Positions 7,597 to 16,903 of a stretch of DNA of 64,000 bases are shown here, one piece after another. The stretch comes from Terrimonas sp. Lineage in GTDB: Bacteria; Bacteroidota; Bacteroidia; Chitinophagales; Chitinophagaceae. Each line of letters starts with the position of its first letter. Within the stretch, counting starts at the first letter, position 1. The position numbers and the translations under genes were made by a program. The stretch is from assembly GCF_003075435.1 (NCBI RefSeq), contig NZ_QCZJ01000015.1:62001-126000 (forward strand), read 5' to 3'. The notes below the pieces were generated by a model. That model was not told where the DNA came from. It searched no databases and saw only the letters and a program-made list of their open reading frames with translations.

Positions 7597-9090
7597 CTAT
7601 TGTATAATTATTTTACCTGTAGATATCTGGGCGTCGTTTGTAGTTACAGAAACGAAATATATTCCTTTTGCCTGTATGTTTTCAGTTGTGATTTTTACAG
7701 GGGTGCCGGCAGTTATATTACCTGCAGACTGCCTTTTAACAATCCTTCCGCTCAAATCAGCAATAATTATTTCCGCTTTGCCGGTTGTTTTATTTACCGC
7801 TATTGAAAAGTAATTATTGGTTACTACTGTTGGGTAAATATTAACCGCCTGCTGCGATAAAACTTTTAAACGTACTGACACAATTTTTGAATAAGTAACC
7901 ACACCGGTAAGGTCGGTTATTTTAAGCCGGTAGTAATTTATGCCGCTAACAGGATGCTTATCAGTATAACTATATGTTGTGGTATTAACTGATCCTGTTA
8001 TTTGCTGTACTGGCGAGAAAGTATTGCCGTCTGCACTTCTTTCTACTTCAAAAACATCAGGATTGCTTCCATTCGCTATAACCCAGCTTAATTCAACTGT
8101 ATTATTTTTTTCAATCGCGGTAAAAGCTTCAAGCGAAACCGGCAGAAGCGATAATGTTTGAAGTGTAAAGCTCACCCGGTTATCTCCTGAATTTTCATAA
8201 TACTCTAATACCATATTATAAGAGCCATTGAGTGAAATTGATGCTGTAGTAGTAGCATAAGACTGTAAAACCCATCTATCAATAAACCAAGTAGCGCCAC
8301 CATCAAGGCTTAGCCTGTACCCGTCATCGCCACCTACTGTAAACATATAGGTACCTGCCGCAAAAGTTTTTGTTAATCTATAACGGGCACTGTAAGTTTC
8401 AGTTTGAACACCACAACCGCTTGTTGCATAAGTAGTGTTGCTACCGCCAAAGCTCTCATCAAAATTTGGGTTTGAAGCAGAGCCTTCTGTTACACGACCC
8501 ATATAGGTATCAAAATTTGTTCCGTCATATATATATCCATACCATACATTACTGCTGCCATACACCGTAGTATTCTCTGTGCCGTTACAAACCGCTGCCA
8601 CTGAAAAAGAAACCCTGTTGGCTCCGCCATTTTCATAAAATTCCAACACCATATTATAGGTTCCGTTCAAGCTGACTGTGTAGGTTGTTGTAGCATAGCT
8701 CTGGTCAACCCACCTGTTAATAACCCAGGTAGTACCACCATCCAGACTTAACCTGTATCCATCATCTCCACCTGCCACAAAAGTGTATATACCACTTGCA
8801 AAAGTTTTGGAAAGCCTGTAGCGAACACTGAAAGTTTCTGTTTGCACGCTACATGACGTAGTATTATAAGTTACATTATCACCACCAAAACTTTGATCAA
8901 AATTGGGGCTTGAGGCGCTGCCCTGGTTTACATAACCCCTGTAATTAGTAAGATTTGAGTTGTCATATACATACCCGATCCACACATTGCCGGTACCGTA
9001 GGTGTTCTGGTTTCCTGTGGGCGTACACTGGCTATATACAACCAGTGCTGATACAATAACATTAAAAGAAAGAAGTAAAATTTTTTTCAT
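7597..9090 (-). CDS. secreted protein with two PA14-like repeats and a type IX secretion C-terminal domain
   Basis: From ATG 9090 (MKKILLLSFNV) a Sec signal peptide ends near 'VYSQC'. Two tandem ~144-residue repeats follow, each running from a 'GNVW/SNVW-x-GY' strand through 'SFGG', a Cys pair, 'YRLxKTFA', 'GGDDGYRLSLDGG' and ending 'YNMVLEFYENG'. The 'GDDGYRLSLDG' and 'YYEN' blocks resemble PA14 carbohydrate- or surface-binding modules. A fibronectin-like linker (ELSWVIANGS ... YYRLKITD) precedes a type A T9SS sorting domain (NIYPTVVTNN ... GIYFVSVTTND ... GKIIIQ). It is therefore an extracellular or surface protein, probably an adhesin or binding protein with no visible enzyme domain. An in-frame ATG at 9114 adds eight residues. 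Confidence 0.85.
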   Translation of the reverse strand: MKKILLLSFNVIVSALVVYSQCTPTGNQNTYGTGNVWIGYVYDNSNLTNYRGYVNQGSASSPNFDQSFGGDNVTYNTTSCSVQTETFSVRYRLSKTFASGIYTFVAGGDDGYRLSLDGGTTWVINRWVDQSYATTTYTVSLNGTYNMVLEFYENGGANRVSFSVAAVCNGTENTTVYGSSNVWYGYIYDGTNFDTYMGRVTEGSASNPNFDESFGGSNTTYATSGCGVQTETYSARYRLTKTFAAGTYMFTVGGDDGYRLSLDGGATWFIDRWVLQSYATTTASISLNGSYNMVLEYYENSGDNRVSFTLQTLSLLPVSLEAFTAIEKNNTVELSWVIANGSNPDVFEVERSADGNTFSPVQQITGSVNTTTYSYTDKHPVSGINYYRLKITDLTGVVTYSKIVSVRLKVLSQQAVNIYPTVVTNNYFSIAVNKTTGKAEIIIADLSGRIVKRQSAGNITAGTPVKITTENIQAKGIYFVSVTTNDAQISTGKIIIQ

Positions 9091-9514
9091 AATATTTTGC
9101 TTTAAGAACTTCATGCTGATAAATAAACGAGACTTAATAAGTGTTATTGCTTATTATATTATCAGTGAAATATTTATTTTTATTGAGTGTTTTTATGAAA
9201 ATTCATAAGCATATATTAAATAACAACATATATTATATTGATTATCAGAATAAATATTGTTTATATTGAATGGGGGATTATATTTCTTATAACCCAGGCA
9301 GGAAATTCATGATTCAACCCTTTTCGATCTTCCACCAGATATGTTCGATAAAAATTTATGACACTCAGTTGATATTCATCAACGGCATAAAGTATTCTGT
9401 ACCGACCTACCTGATAAGGGTTACTGGTTTCATTTTATATATTGCTGTTTTTAAGCTTCAACTTTGATATATATCAATCCGGAAGTAAGTGATAAGTTTG
9501 TTTAAATCGAAAAC
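9091..9514. other. AT-rich intergenic region between divergent genes
   Basis: No open frame with protein character was found in 424 nt. It must hold the promoters of both flanking genes. On the plus strand TAAGTTTG (9493-9500) matches the Bacteroidota -7 element TAnnTTTG 14 nt before the DUF4286 ATG, but no TTTG at the usual spacing was found. Nothing else could be supported. Confidence 0.5.
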
Positions 9515-9820
9515 ATGGTAGTATATAACATCACTACAAAAGTTACCTGGCAAATTGCGGATGAATGGTTGAAGTGGCAGCAGGAAGAACATATTCCGGA
9601 AATGCTGGCAACATTATTATTTGCTGATTATAAAATTTTCAAATTACTTGAACAGGATGACGATGAAGGACCAACATTCACCATCCAGTTTTTTTTCAGC
9701 GACGCGGAAAAATACGAAGCGTATATACGATTACATTCAGCAAGGCTGCGTGAGAAAGCTATCACAAGATGGGGAAATCAAAGTATTTCATTCCGCACAC
9801 TAATGCAGCTTGTTAACTAA
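9515..9820 (+). CDS. DUF4286 family protein
   Basis: This 101-residue cytoplasmic protein opens 'VVYNITTKVTWQIADEWLKW' and continues '...EEHIPEMLATLLFADYKIFKLLEQDDDEGPTFTIQFFF' (blocks given in part). This is the typical layout of DUF4286, a small ferredoxin-like-fold family found in Bacteroidota whose role is unknown. It is monocistronic. Confidence 0.85.
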   Translation: MVVYNITTKVTWQIADEWLKWQQEEHIPEMLATLLFADYKIFKLLEQDDDEGPTFTIQFFFSDAEKYEAYIRLHSARLREKAITRWGNQSISFRTLMQLVN

Positions 9821-10044
9821 TTGTGGAAAATAGCTAAGCCGGGTAAACATTCAGCCAAAATATATTCTCCATTCTTTAAATGAAGTATGGCATTCATCAT
9901 TCATCTGCTGAAACTCAATACAGCAGCGGATTTCATCGATTCGGTATTCTATTACCGAAAATCATCTTTTTTCATTAGCCGCATACAACCCTTGTCCACA
10001 GCGGGTTCGGCGGCATTGAGTCAAATATATGACGACAGAAAAAT

Positions 10045-10074
10045 TTTGCCAGATATAAAAAGCATCTATATTTG
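10045..10074 (+). promoter_or_regulatory. Bacteroidota-type promoter for HU
   Basis: TTTG at 10045-10048 and TATATTTG at 10067-10074 match the Bacteroidota -33/-7 consensus (TTTG and TAnnTTTG) with an 18-nt spacer, 32 nt before the HU start. This is the best promoter match I found in the window. Confidence 0.7.
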
Positions 10075-10106
10075 CCCACCTAAATACATTTATAAAACGC
10101 TATATC

Positions 10107-10376
10107 ATGAACAAAGCAGAATTAATCGCAAAGATCGCTGATGATGCCGGCATCACAAAAACCCAGGCTAATGATGCATTGGATTCTTTTACAGAAGCCG
10201 TTACCAAAACTTTGAAAGGTGGTGGTAAAGTAACATTGGTTGGTTTCGGAACTTTCTCAGTTTCTAAACGTGCTGCACGTAATGGCCGTAACCCTCAGAC
10301 TGGCGCGGTTATTAAAATCAAAGCTAAAAAAGTTGCCCGCTTTAAAGCCGGCAAAGAATTATCTGCTAAATTATAA
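10107..10376 (+). CDS. HU family DNA-binding protein
   Basis: This 89-residue nucleoid protein begins [20 protein letters not shown] and has the helix-turn-helix dimer core, the '[23 protein letters not shown]' arm with the DNA-bending Pro (residue 64, within RNPQTG), and the ending '[16 protein letters not shown]'. It is full length for HU. A strong promoter and a terminator flank it, so it is a monocistronic, highly expressed gene. It bends DNA as a dimer. Confidence 0.96.
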   Translation: MNKAELIAKIADDAGITKTQANDALDSFTEAVTKTLKGGGKVTLVGFGTFSVSKRAARNGRNPQTGAVIKIKAKKVARFKAGKELSAKL

Positions 10377-10394
10377 CAGCATATTCAACTATTT

Positions 10395-10430
10395 AAAAGC
10401 AGGATGCACATCTTGTATCTTGCTTTTTTT
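10395..10430 (+). terminator. intrinsic terminator of HU
   Basis: AAAAGCAGGATGCA, loop CATCT, TGTATCTTGCTTTT form a 14-bp stem with two G-U pairs, followed by TTTATTTTT. It lies 19 nt after the HU stop. Confidence 0.85.
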
Positions 10431-10471
10431 ATTTTTGCCATACTGTTTTAAATAATATTCAATTTACTATT

Positions 10472-10579
10472 ATGGGTAGAGGAGATAAAAAAACTAAGAA
10501 AGGAAAAATCGCACAGGGTTCTTTTGGCAAAAGCAGACCAGCTAAGCCAAAGAAAGCCGCTGCAAAAAAATCCGCATAA
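10472..10579 (+). CDS. 30S ribosomal protein THX family (small basic protein)
   Basis: A 35-residue ORF, MGRGDKKTKKGKIAQGSFGK followed by SRPAKPKKAAAKKSA. The 'MG-(K/R)-GDKKTK-(K/R)-GKI...G-(S/T)-(F/Y)-GK-x-RP' pattern is the Bacteroidota THX-type peptide. In Thermus the THX peptide sits in the 30S head; Bacteroidota homologues are annotated by similarity only. A clear terminator follows. It lies between the HU gene and pdxH. Confidence 0.85.
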   Translation: MGRGDKKTKKGKIAQGSFGKSRPAKPKKAAAKKSA

Positions 10580-10609
10580 CAATTACAAAGATTGGTAAGG
10601 TTATGAATG

Positions 10610-10643
10610 ACTGCGAAGTATATGCTTCGCAGTTTTTATTTTA
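10610..10643 (+). terminator. intrinsic terminator of the THX gene
   Basis: ACTGCGAAG, loop TATATG, CTTCGCAGT (9-bp perfect stem), then TTTTATTTTAT. It starts 31 nt after the THX stop. Confidence 0.88.
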
Positions 10644-10714
10644 TGAATAGTATTTACACGGAGATCACTAATGCATTTCCTTTATCTCTTTACAGTGCTT
10701 TGCGTGAAAATGCT

Positions 10715-11362
10715 TTAAGGCGCCAGTCTTTCCATTTTCCATTCGTTATTTTCCTGCAGTGTATACTGTAACCTGTCGTGCAGGCGGCCTGGTCTTCCCT
10801 GCCAGAACTCTATAACAACCGGCCGCACAATATATCCTCCCCAATAATCAGGGCGTTCAATTTTTTTTCCTGCAAAGAGTGAAGCATTTTTTTGATACAG
10901 ATCATCAAGCCATTTCCTGCTTTCAATTACATGGCTTTGCGGTGAAGTAACAGCACCAATCCTTGAACCTTCCGGCCGCGACTGAAAGTAGCTATCACTT
11001 TCAGGTGCAGGTACCTGCTGCACCAGTCCTGTTATGCGTATCTGGCGCTCTAATTCTTTCCAAAAAAACACAAGGCATGCCCTGGGATTATCAGCCAGTT
11101 GATGCCCTTTAAAGCTTTCATAATTGGTAAAAAAAGTAAAACCCTTTTCAGAAAAATCTTTTAGTAAAACAATCCTGGCGGATGGTATACCGTCAGCGGA
11201 AGCGGTGGCAAGTGTCATCGCGTTTACTTCCAGTATCTCAGATTCAATGGCTTCCTTCCACCATTTGCTGAACTGTTGTATAGGGTCGTACTCCGCATCT
11301 TCTTCAAGTAATTGCTTTTTCGCGTAATTGATGCGTATATCTGCAATAGATTTGTTTGCCAT
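10715..11362 (-). CDS. pdxH: pyridoxamine 5'-phosphate oxidase
   Basis: This FMN-dependent enzyme oxidises pyridoxine or pyridoxamine 5'-phosphate to the cofactor pyridoxal phosphate. From ATG 11362 (MANKSIADIR) the 215 residues match the family length. Blocks seen: 'AMTLATASADGIPSARIVLLKDF', 'FTFFTNYESFKGHQLADNP', 'FFWKELERQIRITG', 'SRPEGSRIGA', and the C-terminal 'EFWQGRPGRLHDRLQY' with active-site Arg and His, ending 'ERLAP'. The eight residues upstream of MANKS are not needed. It is transcribed alone, convergent with the THX gene. Confidence 0.95.
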   Translation of the reverse strand: MANKSIADIRINYAKKQLLEEDAEYDPIQQFSKWWKEAIESEILEVNAMTLATASADGIPSARIVLLKDFSEKGFTFFTNYESFKGHQLADNPRACLVFFWKELERQIRITGLVQQVPAPESDSYFQSRPEGSRIGAVTSPQSHVIESRKWLDDLYQKNASLFAGKKIERPDYWGGYIVRPVVIEFWQGRPGRLHDRLQYTLQENNEWKMERLAP

Positions 11363-11586
11363 AGTTGATTGTTGAAAATAGTACACGGAATACGCGGCTG
11401 ATACTGATTAATACGTATGTCTTCAGTAAATATTTGTTATACCCTTTTTACCTGTGTTCCATCCTTCTCATGATAATATATCCTGCACTTCATTCGCGTA
11501 TTCGTAACAATATTTACCTGTAAAGGTAACCCCAAAAAACTTTCATTTAATTTTTTATCATGTGCGTTATATATCTTCAATCCTTT

Positions 11587-11594
11587 TATTTTTG
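11587..11594 (+). promoter_or_regulatory. possible -7 element for the SNF2 helicase
   Basis: TATTTTTG fits TAnnTTTG and ends 27 nt before ATG 11622. No convincing TTTG at -33 was found, so this is tentative. Confidence 0.35.
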
Positions 11595-11621
11595 TCGCCC
11601 TGTGTTATAATTTTTTGCGTG

Positions 11622-14477
11622 ATGGATAAAAAGGAGCTTATTATTTTACAGATTTCTCCCGGAGATTTTTTGAGCGCTTCGCCTGTTATAAACAAATTAA
11701 ATATTGTTAAGAAGGGAACAAATATCAATCTTACTACAGAGGTATTGGATTGGTCGCTTGTGCGTAAAATTTTCAGAGATGCCCCCAAGCCATTCAGGGA
11801 TGTGTTGATGGATTGCTGTGAGGAGGCAATTGTGGAGCAGAAGCAGCATATTAAACATCTGCACAGTGTGCAAAGAACGGATATCGGGTGGGACGCATTT
11901 TTCTCAAAAAACATTGCGGCATACTGGCATAAAGCATTCGAATCGCTTAAGCCATATTTTTCATTGGTAAAATGGTATCAAAAGAAACCACAGCCCGGTA
12001 AAAAAAGTTTTCTTTCAGGTCCTTGCTCATTCAGCACATTCAGACCTTCGTTGCAATTTGACGTACATAAAAAAAATGATTTACTCTCACTGCATTGTAA
12101 TGTTGTACTCAATGGCATATCGTATGCACTAAGTACATTTAACCGGTTTGAATTTTTACTGGAAAGCAAAAGCGAATATTTTATTCTTGCTTACCGAGAT
12201 TATGTAATGCTTGAAAAAATAAAAGCGCTTCCTGTTGACAGGTATGCCTCTGAGCCGCAGGAGTTTGCCAAACATATTCTTGCCGACATAGAGAAAAATT
12301 ACACAGTAAACAGGAATGATCATTTTCCTGTAAATGAACTTGTAATAAAGCCCATAAACCGGCTTTTGCTGAGCGAACTGAATAATGCTTTTTTAATGCT
12401 CACGCCACAATGGGTATATGATGGCACTTTAATAGACGGCGCCTATAAAGAAACGTTTGAAATAGTAAAAGATGGGGAATCGGTAATTATAAAACGCGAT
12501 AAAACAGCAGAAGATGATTTCGTAAAAACGCTGATAGCCCTTCATCCCAATTTTGCCAACCAGAGAAATGGCTACTATTATCTTTCTTTTGCTGACGCCC
12601 AAAAAAAGCAGTGGTTTATGAAAGTGTATCATCAACTGCTGCAGATGGATATTGAGATTGTCGGTATGGATATGCTGAAGCATTTCCGTTACTCTCCGCA
12701 TGAAGCCTTAACAGAAATGGAACCTGTAAGAGAAAGTGAGCGGTGGATAGTGTATGAAATGGATATTTCATTTGGAAAAGAAAAAGTGCCGCTGGCAGAG
12801 TTGCAGAAAATGTTACTGGCGGGTCAAAAGGCATTGCTGCTGAAAGACGGGTCTCTTGGAGTGCTGGGCGATGTATGGATGCAACAATATGCTTCTATTG
12901 TAAAGCATGGAAAGATTACTAATAATGAAATAGAAGTCTTGCGCTGGATGGCGGTTGCAACACAGGAAAGTAATGCGCCGCTGAAAGAAGCTGTACAAAA
13001 AAGCTGGTGGCAAAAATGGCAGCAATGGCAACGGGAAGACGGATTACAATACGCTTTACCAGGCTCATTGAATGTGAGTTTGCGCCCGTATCAGCAAAAA
13101 GGCTATGAGTGGCTATTACTGCTGAATGAAATAGGTGCAGGGGCCTGCCTTGCAGATGATATGGGCCTGGGTAAAACCTTGCAGAGTATAGCCGCAATAG
13201 TATCTTATATTACCCAACAACCATCCTCGAAAAATATCATTATCTGCCCGTCATCACTTATTTATAACTGGCAAAAAGAGTTTGAGCGATTTGCGCCTGC
13301 TATACAAACAATAGTATATCACGGCGTTAACCGAAAAAAAGAAATACTTACTGAACCAGAACACCAGGTGATCATCACCACGTACAGTACGATGCGCAAT
13401 GATGTGGATGATATAGCGCAACAAGGGTATGGTATGGCAGTTATTGATGAAAGCCATAATATAAAAAACCCTTCAACACAAATAGCGCAGGCGGTAATGA
13501 AAATACGCGCTGATTTTCGTTTAGCCCTCAGCGGTACTCCTGTGGTGAACAATACATTCGATCTTTATTCGCAACTCAATTTCGTGGTGCCGGGTTTATT
13601 TGGCAGCAGGGAATTTTTTAAAAGAGAATATGCCGACCCGATAGACAGCTGGCAGGATGAAGAAAAAGTAATCGCTTTAAAAAAGTTAACCGCGCCATTT
13701 ATTCTACGCCGTACAAAAGAGCAGGTAGCGAAAGACCTGCCTGATAAAACAGAATCAATATTGTGGTGTGATATGAACGGGCTGCAGCGCAGTGTATACG
13801 AAGATATCTTACAACAAACACGCAAAAGTATCTTTCTTGAAGTGGAGAAAAACGGTTTATCGAAAAGTAAGTTCTCTATTCTGCAGGGCATGACGAAATT
13901 GAGGCAGGTTTGCAGCTCTCCGTTATTATTACCTGAAGATGATAAGCAGGTGCCTTGCTCAGAATCTGTAAAAATGCAGGTATTGATGGATGAGCTGACG
14001 AATATATTATCGTCGCATAAAGCGCTGGTATTTTCTCAATTCAGTTCTATGTTGCATTTGCTGGCGGAGGAATGCGGGAAAAGAGGTTTTGATTATTATC
14101 ATTTTGACGGGCAGACGCCTCCTGTAAAAAGAGCTGAAATGGTAGAAGCTTTTCAACAGCCCGGCAATACAGTTCCGCTATTCCTGATCAGTCTTAAGGC
14201 AGGTAATACCGGGCTTACTTTAACCGCAGCGGATTATGTTTTTCTCTTTGACCCCTGGTGGAATACTGCCGTGGAAGACCAGGCAGTCGACAGAACACAC
14301 CGCATAGGACAAACCAAAAATGTTTTTGCTTATAAGATGATCTGCAAGGATACTATCGAAGAAAAAATTATCAACCTGCAGCAGAAGAAGAAAAAATTAT
14401 CCGAAGACCTGGTATCAGCCGATGAAGGATTTATTCAATCACTTACGGAAGAGGATGTGGCGTATTTATTTGGTTAA
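11622..14477 (+). CDS. SNF2-family (Swi2/Snf2, RapA-like) ATP-dependent helicase/translocase
   Basis: The start is placed at ATG 11622 (MDKKELIILQ), after the putative -7 element; the longer frame adds a hydrophobic stretch with no role. The 951-residue protein has a ~480-residue N-terminal region seen in Bacteroidota SNF2 proteins. The ATPase follows: 'LADDMGLGKTLQ' Walker A near 509-519, DESH box near 607, 'LALSGTPVVNNTFDLYSQL', 'FILRRTKEQV', the C-terminal helicase lobe with 'LVFSQFSSML', 'GLTLTAADYVFLFDPWWN' and 'DRTHRIGQ' near 893. It translocates on double-stranded DNA and may remodel DNA-protein complexes. No restriction or defence partner lies next to it. Confidence 0.93.
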   Translation: MDKKELIILQISPGDFLSASPVINKLNIVKKGTNINLTTEVLDWSLVRKIFRDAPKPFRDVLMDCCEEAIVEQKQHIKHLHSVQRTDIGWDAFFSKNIAAYWHKAFESLKPYFSLVKWYQKKPQPGKKSFLSGPCSFSTFRPSLQFDVHKKNDLLSLHCNVVLNGISYALSTFNRFEFLLESKSEYFILAYRDYVMLEKIKALPVDRYASEPQEFAKHILADIEKNYTVNRNDHFPVNELVIKPINRLLLSELNNAFLMLTPQWVYDGTLIDGAYKETFEIVKDGESVIIKRDKTAEDDFVKTLIALHPNFANQRNGYYYLSFADAQKKQWFMKVYHQLLQMDIEIVGMDMLKHFRYSPHEALTEMEPVRESERWIVYEMDISFGKEKVPLAELQKMLLAGQKALLLKDGSLGVLGDVWMQQYASIVKHGKITNNEIEVLRWMAVATQESNAPLKEAVQKSWWQKWQQWQREDGLQYALPGSLNVSLRPYQQKGYEWLLLLNEIGAGACLADDMGLGKTLQSIAAIVSYITQQPSSKNIIICPSSLIYNWQKEFERFAPAIQTIVYHGVNRKKEILTEPEHQVIITTYSTMRNDVDDIAQQGYGMAVIDESHNIKNPSTQIAQAVMKIRADFRLALSGTPVVNNTFDLYSQLNFVVPGLFGSREFFKREYADPIDSWQDEEKVIALKKLTAPFILRRTKEQVAKDLPDKTESILWCDMNGLQRSVYEDILQQTRKSIFLEVEKNGLSKSKFSILQGMTKLRQVCSSPLLLPEDDKQVPCSESVKMQVLMDELTNILSSHKALVFSQFSSMLHLLAEECGKRGFDYYHFDGQTPPVKRAEMVEAFQQPGNTVPLFLISLKAGNTGLTLTAADYVFLFDPWWNTAVEDQAVDRTHRIGQTKNVFAYKMICKDTIEEKIINLQQKKKKLSEDLVSADEGFIQSLTEEDVAYLFG

Positions 14478-14763
14478 GGACAAAAGTCAAACAGCCCCTT
14501 CATTTGGTTGCCTTCCACGTTTTCGCTTGTTTAGGATGGTGTGCAAAGTTATTGTATGCATTAACCTTTGCTTATGGGTAAGCAGGCAAACACCTCCGGG
14601 GCTATATCTTATGCCAGGGCTTGTTTTGTCATACGAAAATTATATATACACTCTGCTGCACGCTATGGTTACCATGCTATTGTGCAGCAAATTCGTTTTA
14701 TATGTACAATCCTCAGCATATTTCAAATCATACAATATTCCTTTACAAAAATCGAACCTTATG

Positions 14764-14904
14764 ACCTTAGTAACGAAACGTGAAACTTAGCTCAACCTTA
14801 TTACATTATTGCATCTCGTTTCAATAACTGTCAGATTTAACTTTAACCGGCTGCGGTTATAAGCTAATAAGGTTGTACAATTATTAGCAATGTGTTACTA
14901 AGGT
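14764..14904. repeat. symmetric nested inverted repeat
   Basis: Three pairs of arms share one centre. Outer ACCTTAGTAAC (14764-14774) pairs with GTTACTAAGGT (14894-14904). Middle AACCTTATTA (14794-14803) pairs with TAATAAGGTT (14865-14874). Inner TAACCG (14844-14849) and CGGTTA (14854-14859) flank a GCTG loop. The unpaired segments between outer and middle arms are 19 nt on both sides. The outer and middle arms resemble each other (ACCTTAnTAA). It lies in the 705-nt gap between the SNF2 gene and the fluoride locus. Function unknown. Confidence 0.7.
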
Positions 14905-15079
14905 TTTAAGAAAACGCTATTACAGGCTGCCTTCTCTGATATCGGGATATTTGGTTAGGTGCGTTGGTGTATATCCCTTGTTTTGCAGGCGCACCTGCGG
15001 GACCGATTTGAAATACCCCTATCAGGTTCCGATATAATTTTTGTGATATAAAACATCTATCTTCGTGTTTTGCGGCAAA

Positions 15080-15139
15080 GGAAATGGTGTCTTCCTATTT
15101 GAACCGTCCCGCTAAAGGCAGGACTGATGGCGCCTACAG
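15080..15139 (+). promoter_or_regulatory. fluoride riboswitch (crcB motif)
   Basis: The segment starts GGAAATGGTGTCTTCC (P1 stem GGAA/TTCC enclosing ATGGTGTC), continues with AAC after a short linker, then a GTCC...GGAC stem around CGCTAAAGGC, and ends TGATGGCGCCTACAG. The conserved 'ATGGTGT', 'AAC' and 'CTGATGGCGCCTAC' blocks and the possible GGTGTC/GGCGCC pseudoknot are those of the crcB RNA, which binds fluoride with Mg. It lies 43 nt before the CLC-type gene and heads an operon with crcB. A weak stem-loop between 15141 and 15165 could be part of the expression platform. It probably turns genes on when fluoride rises. Confidence 0.93.
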
Positions 15140-15182
15140 ATTATAAGCATTTTTATTGCTGTATATATTATAATTTGTAGGA

Positions 15183-16535
15183 ATGAAAAAAATCAAGGCT
15201 CCTTTTGAACATCTTTTTATTGTTTCTTATCTTTTTAAATGGACTTTATTAGTGCTACCTGTTTCATTGGTGACAGGTTCGCTGGTAGCATTGTTTTTAT
15301 GGCTACTTGAAAAAGCAATTAACCTGAGATTCGCCTATCCGTGGCTGTTATTCCTGTTGCCTGTTGCCGGTATTTTTATTTACATGTTATACAAATACCT
15401 GGGCAAAAATTCTGAAGGCGGTAATAATCTTATTATGGATGAGATTCACGAACCCGGAGGTGGTATCCCCTTCAGGATGGCTCCGCTTGTGCTCATTACT
15501 ACGGTTATTACACATTTGTTTGGCGGATCGGCAGGCAGGGAAGGCACTGCTGTGCAGATAGGAGGGAGTATTGCGCAATTCTTTGCAAAAAAATTAAAGC
15601 TGTCGCAGGAGAATGTAAAAACACTTTTGATGACAGGTATTGCAGCGGGATTTGGCGCCGTGTTCGGTACACCTGTTACAGGAGCAATATTCGCGCTTGA
15701 AGTACTTGCACTGGGCAGAATAAAACATGATGCACTGATGCCCTGCTTTATTGCAAGTGTGCTTGCTGATATAGTATGCACGGCATGGGGTATTCATCAC
15801 ACACATTACCATATTGATTTTACCAGCGAAGCGGTTGTATTCTTCAATTATTTTCATTTTAATTTTCCACTGCTTATTAAAACAATTATAGCCGGTGTGG
15901 CATTTGGGCTTGCCGGTTATATGTTTGCTGAATTATCACACACTATAAAAAATTACAGTAACCGGTTTGTCAAAATTAAGTGGCTGATCCCGGCTATAGG
16001 GGGTGTTATCATTATCCTCTTCACTTTTATATCAGGCACACAGGATTACCTGAGCCTTGGCGTAAGCAGTCCTGATCCGAAAGCCGTATCAATCGTTTCA
16101 AGCTTTAATGAAGGAGGCGCAACCTGGTTCAGCTGGTTGTGGAAATTATTGTTCACAGCAATTACGCTCGGCACCGGGTTTAAAGGCGGAGAGGTAACGC
16201 CACTGTTTTTTATTGGCGCGGCTCTGGGCAATACGATTGCCGTATTAACGGGCGCGCCTGTTGACCTGATGGCGGGGCTGGGTTTTATTGCCGTGTTTGC
16301 CGGGGCAACCAATACTCCCATCGCGTGTACAATTATGGGAGTGGAATTATTTGGAGCAGACAACGTATTATATTATGCAGTAGCCTGCTTCACCGCGTAT
16401 TATTTCAGCGGGCATTCTGGTATTTATCATGCGCAGCGTATTGGTGTTTCCAAAGTAGATAAGTTAAATCATCATACCAATGAAACCTTACATACCGTGC
16501 GGCAGAAGCGCATTAAAAACAGAAAATTATGGTAA
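15183..16535 (+). CDS. CLC-F type fluoride/proton antiporter
   Basis: This 450-residue polytopic CLC-family membrane protein expels fluoride in exchange for protons. It has CLC landmarks with the fluoride-clade changes: '[19 protein letters not shown]' in place of the usual GSGIP anion loop, and '[15 protein letters not shown]' (GREGT-x-x-Q rather than GREGP-x-x-H). Later blocks include '[19 protein letters not shown]' and '[20 protein letters not shown]'. No CBS domains follow, as expected for this clade. It is the first gene after the fluoride riboswitch and overlaps the DUF190 gene by 7 nt. Confidence 0.92.
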   Translation: MKKIKAPFEHLFIVSYLFKWTLLVLPVSLVTGSLVALFLWLLEKAINLRFAYPWLLFLLPVAGIFIYMLYKYLGKNSEGGNNLIMDEIHEPGGGIPFRMAPLVLITTVITHLFGGSAGREGTAVQIGGSIAQFFAKKLKLSQENVKTLLMTGIAAGFGAVFGTPVTGAIFALEVLALGRIKHDALMPCFIASVLADIVCTAWGIHHTHYHIDFTSEAVVFFNYFHFNFPLLIKTIIAGVAFGLAGYMFAELSHTIKNYSNRFVKIKWLIPAIGGVIIILFTFISGTQDYLSLGVSSPDPKAVSIVSSFNEGGATWFSWLWKLLFTAITLGTGFKGGEVTPLFFIGAALGNTIAVLTGAPVDLMAGLGFIAVFAGATNTPIACTIMGVELFGADNVLYYAVACFTAYYFSGHSGIYHAQRIGVSKVDKLNHHTNETLHTVRQKRIKNRKLW

Positions 16536-16897
16536 AGAAACTTAAACATCGTTCTTTAGGGAAACTGGAAATTTATATAGCTCCCGCGCATAAGGTTCAG
16601 CATGGCAGAAGAAGCCTGTTCAGAAAATTGTTTCCCAAGTCAACGTATATACACCTGATAGAGGAAGCAAAAAAAGATGGCATTATCAACGCGGCTGCTC
16701 ATAGCACACATACCAGCTTTACTACTGATGGAAAAATCATTGCATTCAGCGCAGAAGGCGATAATGCTAAACTGGCCATGTGCGTGGAGCTTGTGGACAA
16801 AAGAGAAAAACTGGAAATCTTTTTTTTAAAACACCAGGAATTACTGAGAGAAAAAGTGGTTATTTACAAAGAAGTGGAATTCTGGGATGCAGAATAA
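16529..16897 (+). CDS. DUF190 family protein
   Basis: This 122-residue soluble protein has a PII-like ferredoxin appearance. It contains '[20 protein letters not shown]' near the start and ends '[18 protein letters not shown]'. DUF190 genes very often sit beside or are fused to crcB, and that is the case here: it starts inside the CLC gene and ends 6 nt before crcB. A regulatory or accessory role in fluoride export is inferred from linkage; no activity is established to my knowledge. The usual G-rich motif region is replaced by a shorter stretch, so it may be a divergent member. Confidence 0.8.
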   Translation: MVKKLKHRSLGKLEIYIAPAHKVQHGRRSLFRKLFPKSTYIHLIEEAKKDGIINAAAHSTHTSFTTDGKIIAFSAEGDNAKLAMCVELVDKREKLEIFFLKHQELLREKVVIYKEVEFWDAE

Positions 16898-16903
16898 ATA
16901 AAC

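Noticed and set aside
14478-14790. Open frame of 122 codons overlapping the SNF2 3' end and the following gap
   Set aside because: The composition is not protein-like, it overlaps the end of a strong gene, and nothing in the translation resembles a known domain.
14939-15035. Nested inverted repeats (ATATCGG/CCGATAT and AGGTGCG/CGCACCT) just upstream of the riboswitch
   Set aside because: Seven-base arms over long loops are expected by chance in this much sequence; no consensus ncRNA motif was recognised. A tRNA-like look near 15000 fails because no T-loop or acceptor stem fits.
15020-15070. Bacteroidota promoter for the fluoride operon (TATCTTCG with upstream TTTG)
   Set aside because: The spacing between the two elements is only 14 nt and the -7 element has a mismatch, so it was not listed as a feature.
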